Source: Harmonia axyridis (lineage: Eukaryota > Arthropoda > Insecta > Coleoptera > Coccinellidae). From it: DNA of 64,000 bases. Shown here in pieces: positions 35,875 to 47,845 of this stretch (the first letter of the stretch is position 1; the number at the start of each line of letters is the position of its first letter). The position numbers were made by a program, and so were the translations under genes. Location of the stretch: positions 21,514,001 through 21,578,000 of the forward strand of contig NC_059503.1 in NCBI RefSeq assembly GCF_914767665.1. The letters run 5' to 3'. The notes under the pieces were generated by a model, which saw nothing but the letters and a program-made list of their open reading frames with translations, did no database searches and had not been told where the DNA came from.

Positions 35875-36492
35875 CAGAGTGTATCCTGAATTGGAGGTAC
35901 AAAGAAAAATGAGAAATTGCTTGAATAATTTCAGGGAAGAAGTCCTATAAACATGGGCTTTGTTTTCAAGATACAGGTTGTTTCTTGTAGTCCTTGTGTT
36001 TTGTGATGCTTATGCTCGTACCAGTTTATCCTATTTTTTTTTATTTATTAATCCTCGATACAGATTGGGTACATAAGTTCCAAAACTTATAATCAATTCA
36101 TTCATCACAGCTTTCTAATGGAATCTTTATAATGGTTGGATTCTCCTCAGGATTACTAGAGATCTGTCTGAAATTTTTTTCTCGAAATCGATAGCAGTAA
36201 ATACAAAACCAAAAGGTATAGTACTGGACCAGAGTTCCATTTTATATTTTTCCAAACTACCAGTGGTTCACCAAAAAAAATGTCTGGAGGAAAGAAGCGG
36301 ACACTCTTTCAGAAAAAAAAATCACACTGTAAAGGGAAAAAAACTTGAAAAATTAAACTTCAACACTCTGTATTTCGAAAACAAAGCGTTTGCGGGCCTA
36401 TGATATAAGATTTATATCATATTTTATTTTTCTCTAGAAATTATACAAGGAACCTATCTTTTTCATTCGTTCTTCAATTTAGGAACAACCTG
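35875..36492. mobile_element. 618-bp inverted-repeat element with TA flanks
   Basis: The ends cagagtgtatcctgaattgg (35875) and ttcaatttaggaacaacctg (to 36492) are inverted and flanked by TA at 35873-35874 and 36493-36494. The arms extend ~110 bp, sharing aaacaaagcgtttg-type and aaatacagagtgtt-type words. No coding frame; probably a non-autonomous Tc1/mariner-type element. Confidence 0.7.
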
Positions 36493-36604
36493 TATAGTCA
36501 ATTCAAAATTGATATCTTCACAAATAAATTGCAATTTGAATCAAACACATGAAGTTTTTAGATGCGAATAACTCTTTGATAACTTCAGTATTGAAATTTT
36601 GTGA

Positions 36605-36947
36605 CAAGAATGATTTCAAAACCTGAAAACAACGGGCAAGTGTCTACCGATGACGATCACAAAAATCACAGATGACAAAACAAGGGGCGACGCCGACAAA
36701 GCGGATAGATAAAAGAAAAATAATAACCTCGCATTTTGCTCGTAGTGGAATAAAAGTAATCATCTTGAAAGCGATAATAAACTCATAAACCTTGAAAGAG
36801 TCCGATTTTTTACTGCCTTGTAAGAAGTAGAATGATTATTAGTTAATTTCATTCTTCGTCTTTGCGGGGATTCTGAAATCTTAAATTTTGAAAATCTTGG
36901 GAGAGGGGGAGTATTACTCCTAGTACTACCCCGTTTCTACGCCCTTG
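36605..36947. repeat. hAT-related end segment, copy 2
   Basis: Collinear with 39728-40029: shared words are ccgatgacga, aaaaatcacagatg, gggNcgac, caaagcggNtaga, gtccgattttttactgcc and the end word ctacgcccttg (to 36947). This copy retains no transposase text. Confidence 0.65.
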
Positions 36948-37907
36948 CTATAACTTGTCGGATGTTGGTGGTCATACAAATAATCCTTCGCACAAAAAAT
37001 TTCAAAGACCATAAATCTTGAGTGTCTTTTTTTTCATTTTCAGGGAAGTACAGGCCAATCATACCACCATACCAAATTGCACATCAAACAGTACCTGTTG
37101 TGTATGTAATAGCGGCCACTCACTGGGCGAGCGCTATCGAGTCATGCTAACAAATTTTTTGTTTCCAAGAATTATCTGCTGATCATCGACGACATTTGGT
37201 CCCAAGGAGACGCACTTAACCATAAATTTATTACAACATCAATTTGGTGACAATTTTATTATCAGAAGTGGTTCTGTTAACCGGCCCCTTCGTTCATGTG
37301 ACTTAATGCCTCTCGATTAATTAATTTAAAATATTTCGCGGTTATGTTAAGTAATTGGTTAATGCCGAAAAACCAGCAACTCTTGAATCATTTGGAGCCA
37401 AATGGTTGATTTATTGTAAAAAGTGGTTAAAAACTAGACCTATGCCGAAAATCATATTAAAAAAATAAATGCCATTATATTTTACTAGATTTTAATAATA
37501 AAAAATTAATCATTATTTCTCAGTCTCAAGTTCTTGAAACAACATCCATTGCAACATGGTAATATATTTGAGCCATATAAATTCACAATTTGTTCCACTT
37601 GTCCAAACCCCGCAGAGTGGCGTGAAGTGCGGAAGCACTTGAGATCATGATCGTCAATTCCTCAAACGCAAATTGCCCAATATCGAGCAACACATATCCC
37701 TAATGAGCGGAATCCGGTGAAGAACAAATGTCGAAACTGATCCCATGGTCTAGGCACGAGACAACTGGACTGGCAGATGTGGGCCGGACTGCAACGCGCT
37801 GCCTCACCTGGCTACTTGGACGCGTTTCTGCCCGTTCCAGGTGATCCGCACCTGCTAACACCACGGGCTCAACACTTCGCCACTACTGCCATGCCGTCCG
37901 CGGCATC
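36948..37907. other. No gene recognised; GC-rich part 37600-37907
   Basis: 36948-37590 is AT-rich and empty. 37600-37907 is GC-richer (gccggactgcaacgcgctg, cgtttctgcccgttccagg). An open frame from 37777 continues through the repeat at 37908, but the second repeat copy carries a stop in that frame, so I do not call a gene. Confidence 0.45.
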
Positions 37908-38100
37908 GAACATCTTGAGCCTGAGTTCCTTTGTCAGTTTCACGAAATTATCGGGTTATTGCAGATGCAACTGTGGAAACTTGACCCGCATTCGGACTGT
38001 GGTGCGTCTTTATGGAAAATTTTTCTGTTTTGATGTTGAGAGATGGTATCTTCGTCGACTATCTGAAACAATGTATGAAATATTGAGATGGCCAATAGCC
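37908..38100 (+). repeat. Direct repeat, copy 1
   Basis: Matches 38690-38890: shared words are tgagttcctttgt, cagatgcaactg, cccgcattcggactgtggtg and gaaatattgagat. The two copies lie on either side of the inverted-ended insertion at 38206-38597. Confidence 0.7.
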
Positions 38101-38205
38101 AACTTTAATGTTATCATTGGTATTGTAATTTGTGAGATGAAAGAACGAAGAATATGTAAAGAAATTGAAATACATATTAAAGTCTTTGCCAATAAATTAA
38201 GGCAA

Positions 38206-38597
38206 CACTAAAAATTAGGCAGAAGTTCGTGATATATTTTTGTCAAATATTCTCGTCAAATTTGAACTTTTTTTTGAATGACAGGATATGTTAGGTAAGG
38301 TTAGGTGTTTCTCGAGTAATAAGAAAGATAATGAAGTGAATCAAAAATGAAAATGTTGACAAAAAAAATAATGCAAAAGTGTAACTGTTACACTCCTCAG
38401 AGTGTTACAAATTTTATAAAAAAACAGGCTATATTTGCGACATCCGGTATTTAAGAAATAGAATGAAATAGTTTTTATCCGCATACGGAATACACACTAA
38501 CGTTCCGAAGAAAATAACCTGTCATTCGAAAACAAAAATGCCCAAACCGAATAAGTAGTTTTGATGAAAATATATCACTTTTGCCTAATTTTTAGTG
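38206..38597. mobile_element. 392-bp element with CACTAAAAATTAGGC ends
   Basis: The left end is cactaaaaattaggcagaag and the right end is cttttgcctaatttttagtg; both arms continue into atatatttttgtcaaa / gatgaaaatatat. A GTTAGGTAAGGTTAGG word lies inside at about 38290. No clear target duplication was found. No coding frame. Confidence 0.65.
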
Positions 38598-38689
38598 GTG
38601 CGTTAATTTAAAGGAGAAGTGTATTTTCCATATTGATTTTGCCTTCGCAACTTTACGTCAGCACTTCAATGTTGGCCGTCAGAGGCGTT

Positions 38690-38890
38690 GAACTTCTTGA
38701 GGCTGAGTTCCTTTGTAAATTTCATGAAATTATTGGGTTATAGCAGATGCAACTGAGAAAACTTGGCCCGCATTCGGACTGTGGTGTCTATAGATAAATT
38801 CTCCCTTTTTGATTTTGAGAGATCGTATCTTCTCTCGACATTCTGCAACAATGTAGGAATGAAATATTGAGATCGGCTCATAGAAGTGCA
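38690..38890 (+). repeat. Direct repeat, copy 2
   Basis: Second copy of the 37908-38100 repeat, with an in-frame stop just after cagatgcaac. Confidence 0.7.
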
Positions 38891-39144
38891 AAATCGACCG
38901 TAATATTACCTTGATGATATTTTGTAATATGAAATAATGTTTTGGCGAGACGTTCTCGAGCCAAGTTGTAGGTACGCCCTCTTCCAAGGGTTTTGGTGAT
39001 TCGTCCCGAGATCGCTGGTGGAACTCTTCAGTTCCAGTTGGGCTATCCAGCGATCCGTGTCCAAGACACACCTTCTCACACCATCGTGGAGAAGTGACTG
39101 TGTTAGTGTCTTGCAATGGACCACAGAAGTGTATTGAGGTATAC

Positions 39145-40029
39145 CAAGGGTGCAATTGGCACAAGAATGAATTTACAGGAGAACAAAATTCAAAAAGGCC
39201 TTATTTACAGAACCCCTCTTTGGATTTCATCAATTTGAACTAACCTTTCCTGAAAATAAAAGTTTCTAGGTCTTCTGGTTCGGGAGTTATCGGCTGGATA
39301 GCCATTTCTGAATTTGACTACAAATTCTCGGCTGAAAATTATAAAATAACAGACATTGTGCGATCAAAGTGACATCGATATTCGAGTAAATTGTTCAAAA
39401 ATTATCAGCCAATGGTTAGGGCGTGGCATTTTGCTTACTTACTTTCTGTACTATTACAATTTCCGTAATATACGAGTAGTCGGTCCTATGTTTTTTTATA
39501 ATATCAATTCCAAAAATCTCCTCTTCATATTCGCAAATCTTTCAATCACAGAAACAATATCGATTTCAATTTCCGTATGGATATATAATAAGGCCAAACC
39601 TGAAAATTTTTTCCGATTCATCTAAGCCAAGTTTTGAACCTCTCCAACATAGAAAAACTCCTCTCAGCTATACTCGACACACTTACCGGCATCACAGAGA
39701 TCAAATATAGTGCCAAGTAAACATTCGGAATGATAAAAACAACTGAAAACATGCGGTAAGTGTATACCGATGACGAATAAAAAATCACAGATGGCAAATA
39801 AGGGACGACAAAGCGGGTAGATGGAAGAAAATAATAAAACTCGGTCCTAGTGCAATAAAAGCGATTTAGAAATTATAAACCGCAAAAGGGTCCGATTTTT
39901 TACTGCCGTGCCGATTTCAAAGAAAAGTGAAATTCATTTTAATTGAAAATTTTTCGAATTTCGTCTTGGCCAGAACTGTGAAATTTGATATGTTGGAAGT
40001 CTTGGGTACACCCTAAATCTACGCCCTTG
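39145..40029 (-). mobile_element. hAT-type element, internally deleted
   Basis: The outer ends are caagggtgcaattgg (39145) and ctaaatctacgcccttg (to 40029), a short imperfect inverted repeat of CAAGGG form. It encloses a minus-strand hAT transposase C-terminus (39511-39731), and its right-hand ~300 bp recurs at 36605-36947. No matching 8-bp target duplication was found by eye. Confidence 0.55.
39511..39731 (-). pseudogene. hAT transposase dimerisation domain, fragment
   Basis: From 39731 on the minus strand the frame reads IPNVYLALYLISVMPVSVSS, IAERSFSMLERFKTWLR and a stop. After a one-frame shift it continues SGLALLYIHTEIEIDIVSVI, ERFANMKRRFL. This is the characteristic C-terminal hATC dimerisation block (FPNVY..LRI..TLPVSVASAERSFS.LK.IK..LRSTM...RL..LALL.IH). 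It is seen in hAT transposases and in host genes derived from them. Only this domain remains; the BED finger and catalytic domain are absent. The shift and stop make it a pseudogene. Confidence 0.85.
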
Positions 40030-40330
40030 TATCGATATGCATTGCCCAATACTCCCATACTCGACTCTCGATGAGATCCGTCGCTGTAGTGTGCAGAGAT
40101 CGATAAAATGGCGATTCAGATTTACTGAAAGGATCTTCTCTTTACGACGCGTTGCTTAATAGCGCAGCAACCTTTAGAGTTCTTACAAAATTAAACTAAA
40201 ATTAACATATTTTACCTAACCAGCTCAATCTCAGAGAACTCAGTCCATTCACATCTATTATAACGCGCTCAACAAGTAGCACAGACATGAAATCAGGAGC
40301 TTTCGTGCGTTCGTTCATTCAAGCGTCAGT
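40030..40330. other. No gene seen
   Basis: Flank between the hAT remnant and the 3' tail of the LINE. Nothing recognised. Confidence 0.5.
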
Positions 40331-41862
40331 TAATAATAATAATAATAATAATAATGTTTATTCATTACGAAATACAAAAAAATAATAAACATCAATTCCA
40401 CCTTAATTAATGAATGAACAAACATAAATCTCCCACAAAAGTATGACACTTGTGCGTGGGTTGTGATTCAAATTAACAACAATTCTATGGACAGACGAAC
40501 ACACAACTAAACAAACTTATTCCTGCTCGTGAATGTATCCCAAAAGGACTTAGGTTTGCTCTTGATCCAGGTTTTAACTCTTCTATTGAACGTTCTGTTA
40601 TTTTTTGTTTCTTTGATATCTACTGGAAGTTGATTATAAAGGAGTGGTGCGAGATATATGAATGATCTTTGTGCAAGTGTTTTTTTTATTTTCGGTAATT
40701 GAAGATGATTTCCTCTTATTTCCATATAATCCTTTGGAGGCATCCCTTGATTGTGTTGGTAACTTAATAAAGCACGTCCATGGAGCTGTCTTACGGAGCA
40801 TACTCTTGATAGTTCATATAACTTTTCTGTTGGGTAGGTGATTGGCTTTCCGTAAATGATTTTTATTATCCATTTTTGTATTACTTCCACTTGTTTGTAG
40901 TAAAAATCCGCCATTCCGCCCCATACCAGTACACCATAGCTCAAGTGAGGTTCAACTAACGCATAATACACTTTCATCAATTCATCTAGTTCGCATATGT
41001 TTTTCAAGGATTTAATTCTGCTTATAAGTGATCTTACTTTATGTACTATTAATTTTGATTGTTCTTGCCATTTTAAATGTGAGTCTACCATTATTCCTAG
41101 ATATTTAATTTTTTCTGCACTTCGTACTTGAAAAGGTAACCCATCACCATTTTTAACTGTGAGTACTTGAAACGTGGGCTTTCCGCTTTTTAAGCTAGTG
41201 AACGACATAAACCTGGTTTTATCCATATTGACAGTAAGTTTTCTGGAGTTGAGAAATTCTAGTATTTCTGTAAAATCTTCCTCGATTTTTAACTTCAATG
41301 AATTCCATGTGGGCGCTGTATAAAGGACTACCGTGTCGTCAGCGAAGCTTACAATTTGATTCTGAGCACTTAAAGTAAATAGATCATCAATGTACAGTAA
41401 AAACAATACTGGCCCTAGGATCGTTCCCTGCGGAACTCCACATGTATTAACTTTTTCTTCACTGACAACCTTTCCTATTTTCACTCTTTGCTTTCTTCTT
41501 TTTAAGTAAGTCTCCATCAAACTATATGCCACTCCTCTCCAACCAATTTTTTCTAACGTATCTAGTAGCTTTACGTGGTCCACGGTGTCGAAAGCCTTGG
41601 CCAAATCTACAAACACGCACACAGCTGGCATTTTATTGTCAATTGCTTCGGTGATCAAGCTTACAAGTTCAGCCATAGCTTCCTGAGATGATCTGCCCCT
41701 TTGAAATCCGTATTGTCTAGCTGCAATCAACTTATGCTTTTCCACAAAGGAAATAATGCGTTTATACAATATTTTCTCAAACACTTTGGACATTGTTGAC
41801 GTTAAAGAGATAGGTCTATAATTTTCGAGTTTCAAACGATCAGAGTTTTTATGAACTGGAAT
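40331..41862 (-). mobile_element. 5'-truncated non-LTR retrotransposon with ATT-repeat tail
   Basis: On the minus strand the reverse transcriptase frame is followed by a short 3' untranslated region. It ends AATAAA (40357-40362 on the complement) then ATT repeats (40331-40355). Such simple-repeat tails are typical of CR1-like LINEs primed on their own repeats. Upstream sequence homology stops at about 41862, so the endonuclease and ORF1 are missing: the usual 5' truncation. A very similar TAA run lies at 49561-49594. Confidence 0.85.
40507..41862 (-). CDS. Reverse transcriptase of a CR1/L2-like LINE, N-terminus missing
   Basis: The frame is uninterrupted for ~450 codons from 41862 to the stop at 40507, with no stop or frameshift. 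Counting from the TTG at 41835, it shows KLENYRPISL (2-11), QYGFQRGRSS (41-50), VCVFVDLAKAFDTVDH (72-87; A motif, catalytic D77), CGVPQGTILGPVLFLLYIDD (132-151; B motif), VSFADDTVV (162-170; catalytic FADD, usually YADD), KYLGIMVDSHLKW (244-256; thumb) and the C-terminal RSFIYLAPLLYNQLPVDIK. It would copy element RNA into DNA at a nicked target, but without the endonuclease domain and promoter this copy cannot move alone. The open frame suggests recent insertion. The clade call (CR1/L2/Daphne group rather than jockey) rests on the DLAKAFDTVDH and terminal wording and is tentative. Confidence 0.9.
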   Translation of the reverse strand: MPVHKNSDRLKLENYRPISLTSTMSKVFEKILYKRIISFVEKHKLIAARQYGFQRGRSSQEAMAELVSLITEAIDNKMPAVCVFVDLAKAFDTVDHVKLLDTLEKIGWRGVAYSLMETYLKRRKQRVKIGKVVSEEKVNTCGVPQGTILGPVLFLLYIDDLFTLSAQNQIVSFADDTVVLYTAPTWNSLKLKIEEDFTEILEFLNSRKLTVNMDKTRFMSFTSLKSGKPTFQVLTVKNGDGLPFQVRSAEKIKYLGIMVDSHLKWQEQSKLIVHKVRSLISRIKSLKNICELDELMKVYYALVEPHLSYGVLVWGGMADFYYKQVEVIQKWIIKIIYGKPITYPTEKLYELSRVCSVRQLHGRALLSYQHNQGMPPKDYMEIRGNHLQLPKIKKTLAQRSFIYLAPLLYNQLPVDIKETKNNRTFNRRVKTWIKSKPKSFWDTFTSRNKFV

Positions 41863-41889
41863 GTTGCGTTCTTTAGGGCCACATTTAAT

Positions 41890-44800
41890 TTATCCATATA
41901 CAGTTCTGTAGTCTCTGAAGGTGCTCAACCTAATCGGAGCTGTCAACACGGAAATATTCAGTATTTAGGTCTTTTTTTGTCTTTGATCATGTTCAATGTT
42001 CTCTGGTTCTGGTTAGGTTAGGTTAGGTTCTGGTCAAGCAAAATTTAATACGGAGTTTTAAATGGTTATTATTTATTTATTGGCAAAATTTGAACCTGAT
42101 AAGATCTGTTATCACAAAAAAATTTAGTATTCAGTATTTTTTTTCCAATAATCTTCTTCAATTTTCTGGTTCTCAAGATGTGATCATCATGAAATTTTGA
42201 ACGGAGCTTGAAATTATTTTAAATCTACACCTAAAAAATCTGAAATTCTTCTTGAATTCTGGTTAAGCAATCAACAAGAAATCTTGCATAAGACTTCAAA
42301 TTGTTTTTTTTTTCATCCAAATACAATCTTTCAGTGCAATTGATTAATTTTGAAATTATCAAAAGTAATACCACGCGTGCTTCATATTTCATCGATAATT
42401 TTGTCTTTTTCAGGCCCACCTGTTTATTTGGCAAAAATATGAAAACAAACCGATTCCTAAATTCAGTTTGTTTGAATGTTTTTGCCTCAAATATATATTT
42501 GAGTGAAGAAAATAAAAAATTATTACGAGAACGATTTGTATTTGGAAGATTTTTTTAAGAATTTACTATTCCATAGTCTTTTGGGTGATGGTACTGAATC
42601 GATTTATGTTCATTTTTCAATGAATTTCGAAGCATTTTAAGCTGTCAATAATGACAAATTCAATTTTTGAGATGTGAAAAAAATAATCAGGAGAATATAT
42701 TTCGATGGATCAAAGTTCGTGTCGGATTTTGCCCATTGACGAACTCGACTACATATTGTAGTTGAGATCCAAACCTGACCCGAAATTTCAAGGTCTTTTC
42801 GTTCGAGAGTTGTCCTGTTTACGGACGGACAGACAGATTCGGATAAGAGGACGGATCCCTCATCAGTGAATCCAAACTAGTTATTATGATATACAAATAA
42901 TCATTAAAATACAATAATAAGTAAAATCGAATAGATATGAGTTATCGCCTTAGCTGAAATATTAGCTTCCTCTCAATTTTATTTATTGTCTTGACACAGA
43001 TTTTATAAATCGTGATTTGATTACCGAAAAAAGTTATATTGTCGTGAAAAGAAAATTGTCAATTTCCAAAGCAAGTGGTGTCCTTTCTGAAACAGAAAAT
43101 GTGTCTTATGCTGTTTCCTAAAAAAAAAGACCTTCAAATCATCGCTGTCAGAGATGTAAGAGTTTAAATAAGTATTTATTATGTATGTATGTCGACTTCT
43201 TACGACGATATTTGAACTTTCAACGTTTATGTGAAATGAAATTGGTTTCCAAATTGGATTGTACATCATCATGGCAATCATTTTTTCCGCTAGCACCAAA
43301 ATGGTTAATCGTTACATAAAAATTTGGTAATGAGACTGCAAACAGTAGGAGGTGATATTTCACAATACATATGCAACCATGTCGTCTTCTTGATGACAAA
43401 TTCGTTCATATTAAACGCTCACTTACTTTCTACTGAGACAACAATGAAAATATTGACAGGCCCAAAAAAGTCGACTGAAATATATGGAATATAACTTGTG
43501 GGAGATCTTATATTTTCTGTTGCACTCGTTCCTCTACCCAAATGACTGGTTTGTTCGAAATTCCAAGAAGTAGGGTGGCATCAGGCACATCGGAATATGG
43601 TGCAATGCAACCGGACAGAGGCGTGCTTGAGAGCTTTAATAGTTATCAATTTTTTTCGCTGCTTGGAAAGAAATAGTTTCCATTTTAGAAAGTGATATCT
43701 ATCACTTTTGATAATGATTTTTGAGTATTATGGATTTAGTATGGATGAATCCAAATATTGATGAAGATAGGACGAGTTTGGCAATGAACATTTTCTCTTC
43801 AACGATATGAAATCCTAATTGAATCAAAATTTAACTAGTGGGTACTTTTTGTCTAATTTTTAACAATGATTTGATAACTGATTGGAATTGACCTCCTGTA
43901 TTTCCAAAATCTCATGAATTCAAGAACTAAAATCATGAGTTGTAAGCATCGATAGAGTAACTACAATACAATTAACTCATTTAATTTTCTCTCTGAAATA
44001 GTAATAACTCAAATTAACTACGAATTAATTGTAATGATGTTCTTGAAGACAATATAAGGTCTTTGAAAATTTGAATCAAATAATAAAATCATAAATTAAT
44101 CACAGTACGCAGGTAAATAAAGTAAATAAGTCATCAAGATCATCATCAATAACAACTCGGATTCAATCACGCTTCTGAGAGTGACATAAAAGCGTCGAGA
44201 TAGAAACATTGAAACAATAAACAATGTAATATAAAAAAAGTAGATTCCTAGAATCTGATAATGAAACACGATGTCTTACTCATACAAATGTATTGCATAG
44301 TTTTCAATTAAGAAATGCGTTTACATTACTACTTACAGTTTTAGAGAATATTTTCAGTACTCGTCATTAATTCCATACAATTTTTTAAATGCATTCAAAA
44401 CGGATCCCCAGAATTGGTTATTCGAGATTCACAAAAAGGAAATATTCTGTGGAGGTCATATCAGGTGAATGCAGTGGTCATTCCGTAACATTTATTCTTT
44501 ATTAACGCCAGGAATTTTTTATCATTATGCGAAATTCATGAGTTTTCCTACCTTATATTTGCATAAGGTCCACATTCCCACTTTACCATATCCTGAAAAC
44601 GCCACTGGTATTGTGCATGTGAAAAATATTTGACAGCGCACCCTCTTCCCCTAGCGATCTCGGAACGTTCACACGACCCCAATTTGGTTCATCCCAAATT
44701 TATAAAAAGTGATTTCTACAACATAACAAAACCCGCCAATATATCAGATTTCCTCAACTTTGTGGTGAATCCGAGCGAGAAAGATTCCCACAATTCTGTA

Positions 44801-46220
44801 GCAGGTCGACTTTCGTCCAAAGTTATTAATCAGATGGATTTTTTTCATTGAAGTGGATTAATTCTTTAGTATAAATATCTTGCATACTGTGGTAATAATT
44901 GATTAAATTTAATTTATAAGGAGAACAATATTTAATTGATTGAACAGTCAATTTTAAGTCAATAAAAAAGTGATTTTCAGGGAAACGTCACGAATCCCTG
45001 TAGTTTCAATAAACATAAATTATTTTCGTTGAAATTGCATTCACTGAATTAATTTCTTGATTTTCATGTGTTCTCTTTAACTTTATATCATTATAACGAT
45101 TCAATATCTTGAAAATAATAATAATTTCCTATGAATATGAAATAAAAAATGAAAAATCAAATGTTTCACAATCACAGGTAAACCTATAAAATAGAGAAGT
45201 AGATACAATCCAGAAAATTACAAAAATGTAATAATAATAAAAATTGATGAGTCAAGTCTGCAATAATTTAAAAGGGGGGTAGACAAAACGTGGTACAATT
45301 ACATAAACCATAATAGCGTTTATATTCTTGATTTGAATATTCAATGAATTCTTTATCAAATGAAATAAAACAAAATTAATTTCCACAATATTAACAAAGT
45401 CAGACGACATTAAAATTAACCTGAAGGAGCCACGATGGTGTTAATATTAAAGTATATGTAGGAATTAATCTTATCTGCTTCAATTTCTATTTTATTTTAC
45501 TTAAATAATATGGTACTTCTGAATTTCGCTACTTGATTCGTTTCAGAAACATTAACTTTGATTTCTGATATTGGTATTTAATATCAATAGCAATTCGAAC
45601 CTAGCAGAGCTTTTAAATACTAATTATTCAGAAATATATATTGGATTGTTTGGTAGTTGATCATGATTGAAATAAGTTTTGTATCTTTTTGTTTTTATGG
45701 TATATATATTTTCTTTGGTGCCAGGAAGATTATGAATCTTTTTCATCTAATTCTCAAATTTCATTTTAATGAAATGGACAATCAAATGTTTGTTCGTTTT
45801 TCTATTTCACAATTCCCATAACTCAAATATTGAAAAAAAAATCAGTTACTGTTCAAATATTTTAGAAGGTTATTTGTTGAAAATAGAGATCCCAAAATGC
45901 CTCTCTGAATGCCAACCACCCAAAGACAAAGCCCGCCTATCGTCAAGCTAGATTAAGAGCAAATCTGACGAATCCATTTCTGTGTTTGCATCTGATATAA
46001 ACATATCTCGTTAAGAAGCAAACTTTTACGGGTCGGTCTTGTCTTCTAAACAACAGGTTCCTCCACCTCCATTCTTGTGACCGTGCACTGACCGCGAACT
46101 CTGAATTATGACCATATGTTGTCAGGATCACGATGCCTTTTATGCTGCCTCGAAAGACCATCCTACACAAGAGGTTCGAAGGGTTATCGAAAAATATTTC
46201 TAGTCAATATAGAGAGATAA
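41890..46220. other. AT-rich tract, short TTAGG run, no gene seen
   Basis: Three TTAGG units lie at about 42012-42029. The stretch 42715-42865 (gtcggattttgcccattgac, acggacggacagacagattc) is a common-looking dispersed repeat. No gene is recognised in the remaining 4 kb. The 45943-46170 minus-strand open frame resembles nothing known to me. Confidence 0.5.
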
Positions 46221-47080
46221 TGTAAGTGTTCGGGTAAAATATTTGTTTATACTGAATAATAATTCTTAAAGTGAAAACACTTTAGATGATTTTTGAATGG
46301 GTAAAATCTTCGCGTCGATGGCATGCTTTAGTGAGTTTAACGAGCTGAAAGAATATGAAAACTTCTTCTGTGGTTCATTCTTGTAATACAAAAAGACAAT
46401 GCAAAATTATTCGTTCGTCAAAGAATAGTGTGATACAGACAGTGTCTTCAGAAAAAAAAAATGTTGGTTTATAGATTATCTTCAAAATTACGCTACTATT
46501 ATTCGAAATTTTTCTACATAAAATTTCATTCACAAATATTTATCCAAATAGAATTATTTCATACATAAAACTAAGAAAACGTATAAATAGGACCACTTCA
46601 TTGTGTATTTTTTTTCATGGATCAAAAATCGAATAAATTCCTCCACAAAAGTTATTCCGACATGATGTAAGTGTTTTGGTGAAATATTTGTATACTTATA
46701 CAGAATAATAATTCTTAAAATGAAAACACTTTAGGTGATTTATGAATGGGTAAAATCTTCGCGTCGATGGCATGCTTTAGTGGGTTTCAGGAGTTGAAAA
46801 AGAGTGTGAAAACGTCTTCTGTGGTTCATTCTTGTTATACAAAAATACAATGCAAAATTATTCGTTCGTCAAAAAATAGTGTGATACAGACAGTTTCTTC
46901 AGAAAAAAAAATGGTTTATAGATATCTTAATTACGCTACTATCATTCGAAAATTTTCTTCATAAAATTCCATTCACAAATATTTATCCAAATGGAATGAT
47001 TTTATACATAAAACTAAGAAATGTGTTTTTTTTTCATGGATCAAAAATCGGATAAATGCTACGCACAATACTTATTCACA
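46221..47080. repeat. Tandem repeat, two ~445-bp units
   Basis: The units start tgtaagtgtt at 46221 and 46666. They share gggtaaaatcttcgcgtcga, tggcatgctttagtg, attattcgttcgtcaaa, gtgtgatacagacagt and cataaaactaagaaa, with small indels. A third, partial unit is at 48748-49017. No conserved protein frame runs through the units. Confidence 0.85.
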
Positions 47081-47480
47081 TGTAAATCAATATTTAGGTA
47101 CGCTCCTCAGGAAATAATTGGTCGTTTGAATATTTAATGACAAAGTTGCGAATACCTGATTTATGAAACTGAATCCACAAAAGTTCATATCATGATACCC
47201 TTGAGTATTTTCATACAAAAGGAAAATACCCACATCAAATGTCCTCAGTCCACAATTGAATATTTAAGTCGATAAAATGAATGAGAAGTTAAAATGAACG
47301 ATTTAACAATATCAAAGGAAGGTACTTAACTGAACGAAAAGAATGTCCAAAGGTTTTTACTAAAATAAAAATCATCCATATTGTATAACCGGAATAGAAG
47401 CCAGAATATATTAATGAAATCTGGTCTATTTTCAGAATGATGTTATTCGTTTGAGTTCATTATTTCTTATAATGAATTAA
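47081..47480. other. No gene seen
   Basis: AT-rich. Nothing recognised. Confidence 0.5.
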
Positions 47481-47845
47481 GCTCTTAAACAATGGCAAAG
47501 AAATCAATTTTTTCCAATAAAAAAATCACAACCTTCGGTCATAGCTTCCTTTATTTAATTAAAAATCCTGCTTAAAATTTTGAGAACGCCACTGAATTCT
47601 ACGTAAATAAGCGACTCTATAATGTTTCAATTTCAGAACTCTATCATCAGTATAAGCGCAGATATTTTTTTTTTCAATATCGCCTGATTTTCAATTGTCG
47701 CTTTCAACTCGAATACAAAAGAAGGTGGCCAAAAATGAATACTACTCTTGTTAGTTCCTCAGAAAAAAAGAACGGAAATGGAGTATCAGATTTTGTCTAT
47801 CTCTTCTGATTTAAAAGTTGGAAAACATCGAAATTTGCCCATCCT
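47481..47845 (+). repeat. Solo right arm of the 23517-24478 foldback family
   Basis: This aligns with 24115-24478: shared words are agaacgccactg / cgacactggattctacgta, agaactctatcatc, tcgaatacaaaagaaggt, gaatactactcttgttagtt and catcgaaatttgccca. The opposite arm is absent within 500 bp. Confidence 0.75.

Noticed and set aside
37777..38211. 144-codon open frame, GC-rich at its start
   Set aside because: Its second half is a repeat whose other copy (38690-38890) has a stop in the same frame, and no protein motif is visible.
46746..46964. 72-codon frame inside the 445-bp repeat
   Set aside because: The other units carry frame-changing indels, so it is not a conserved protein.
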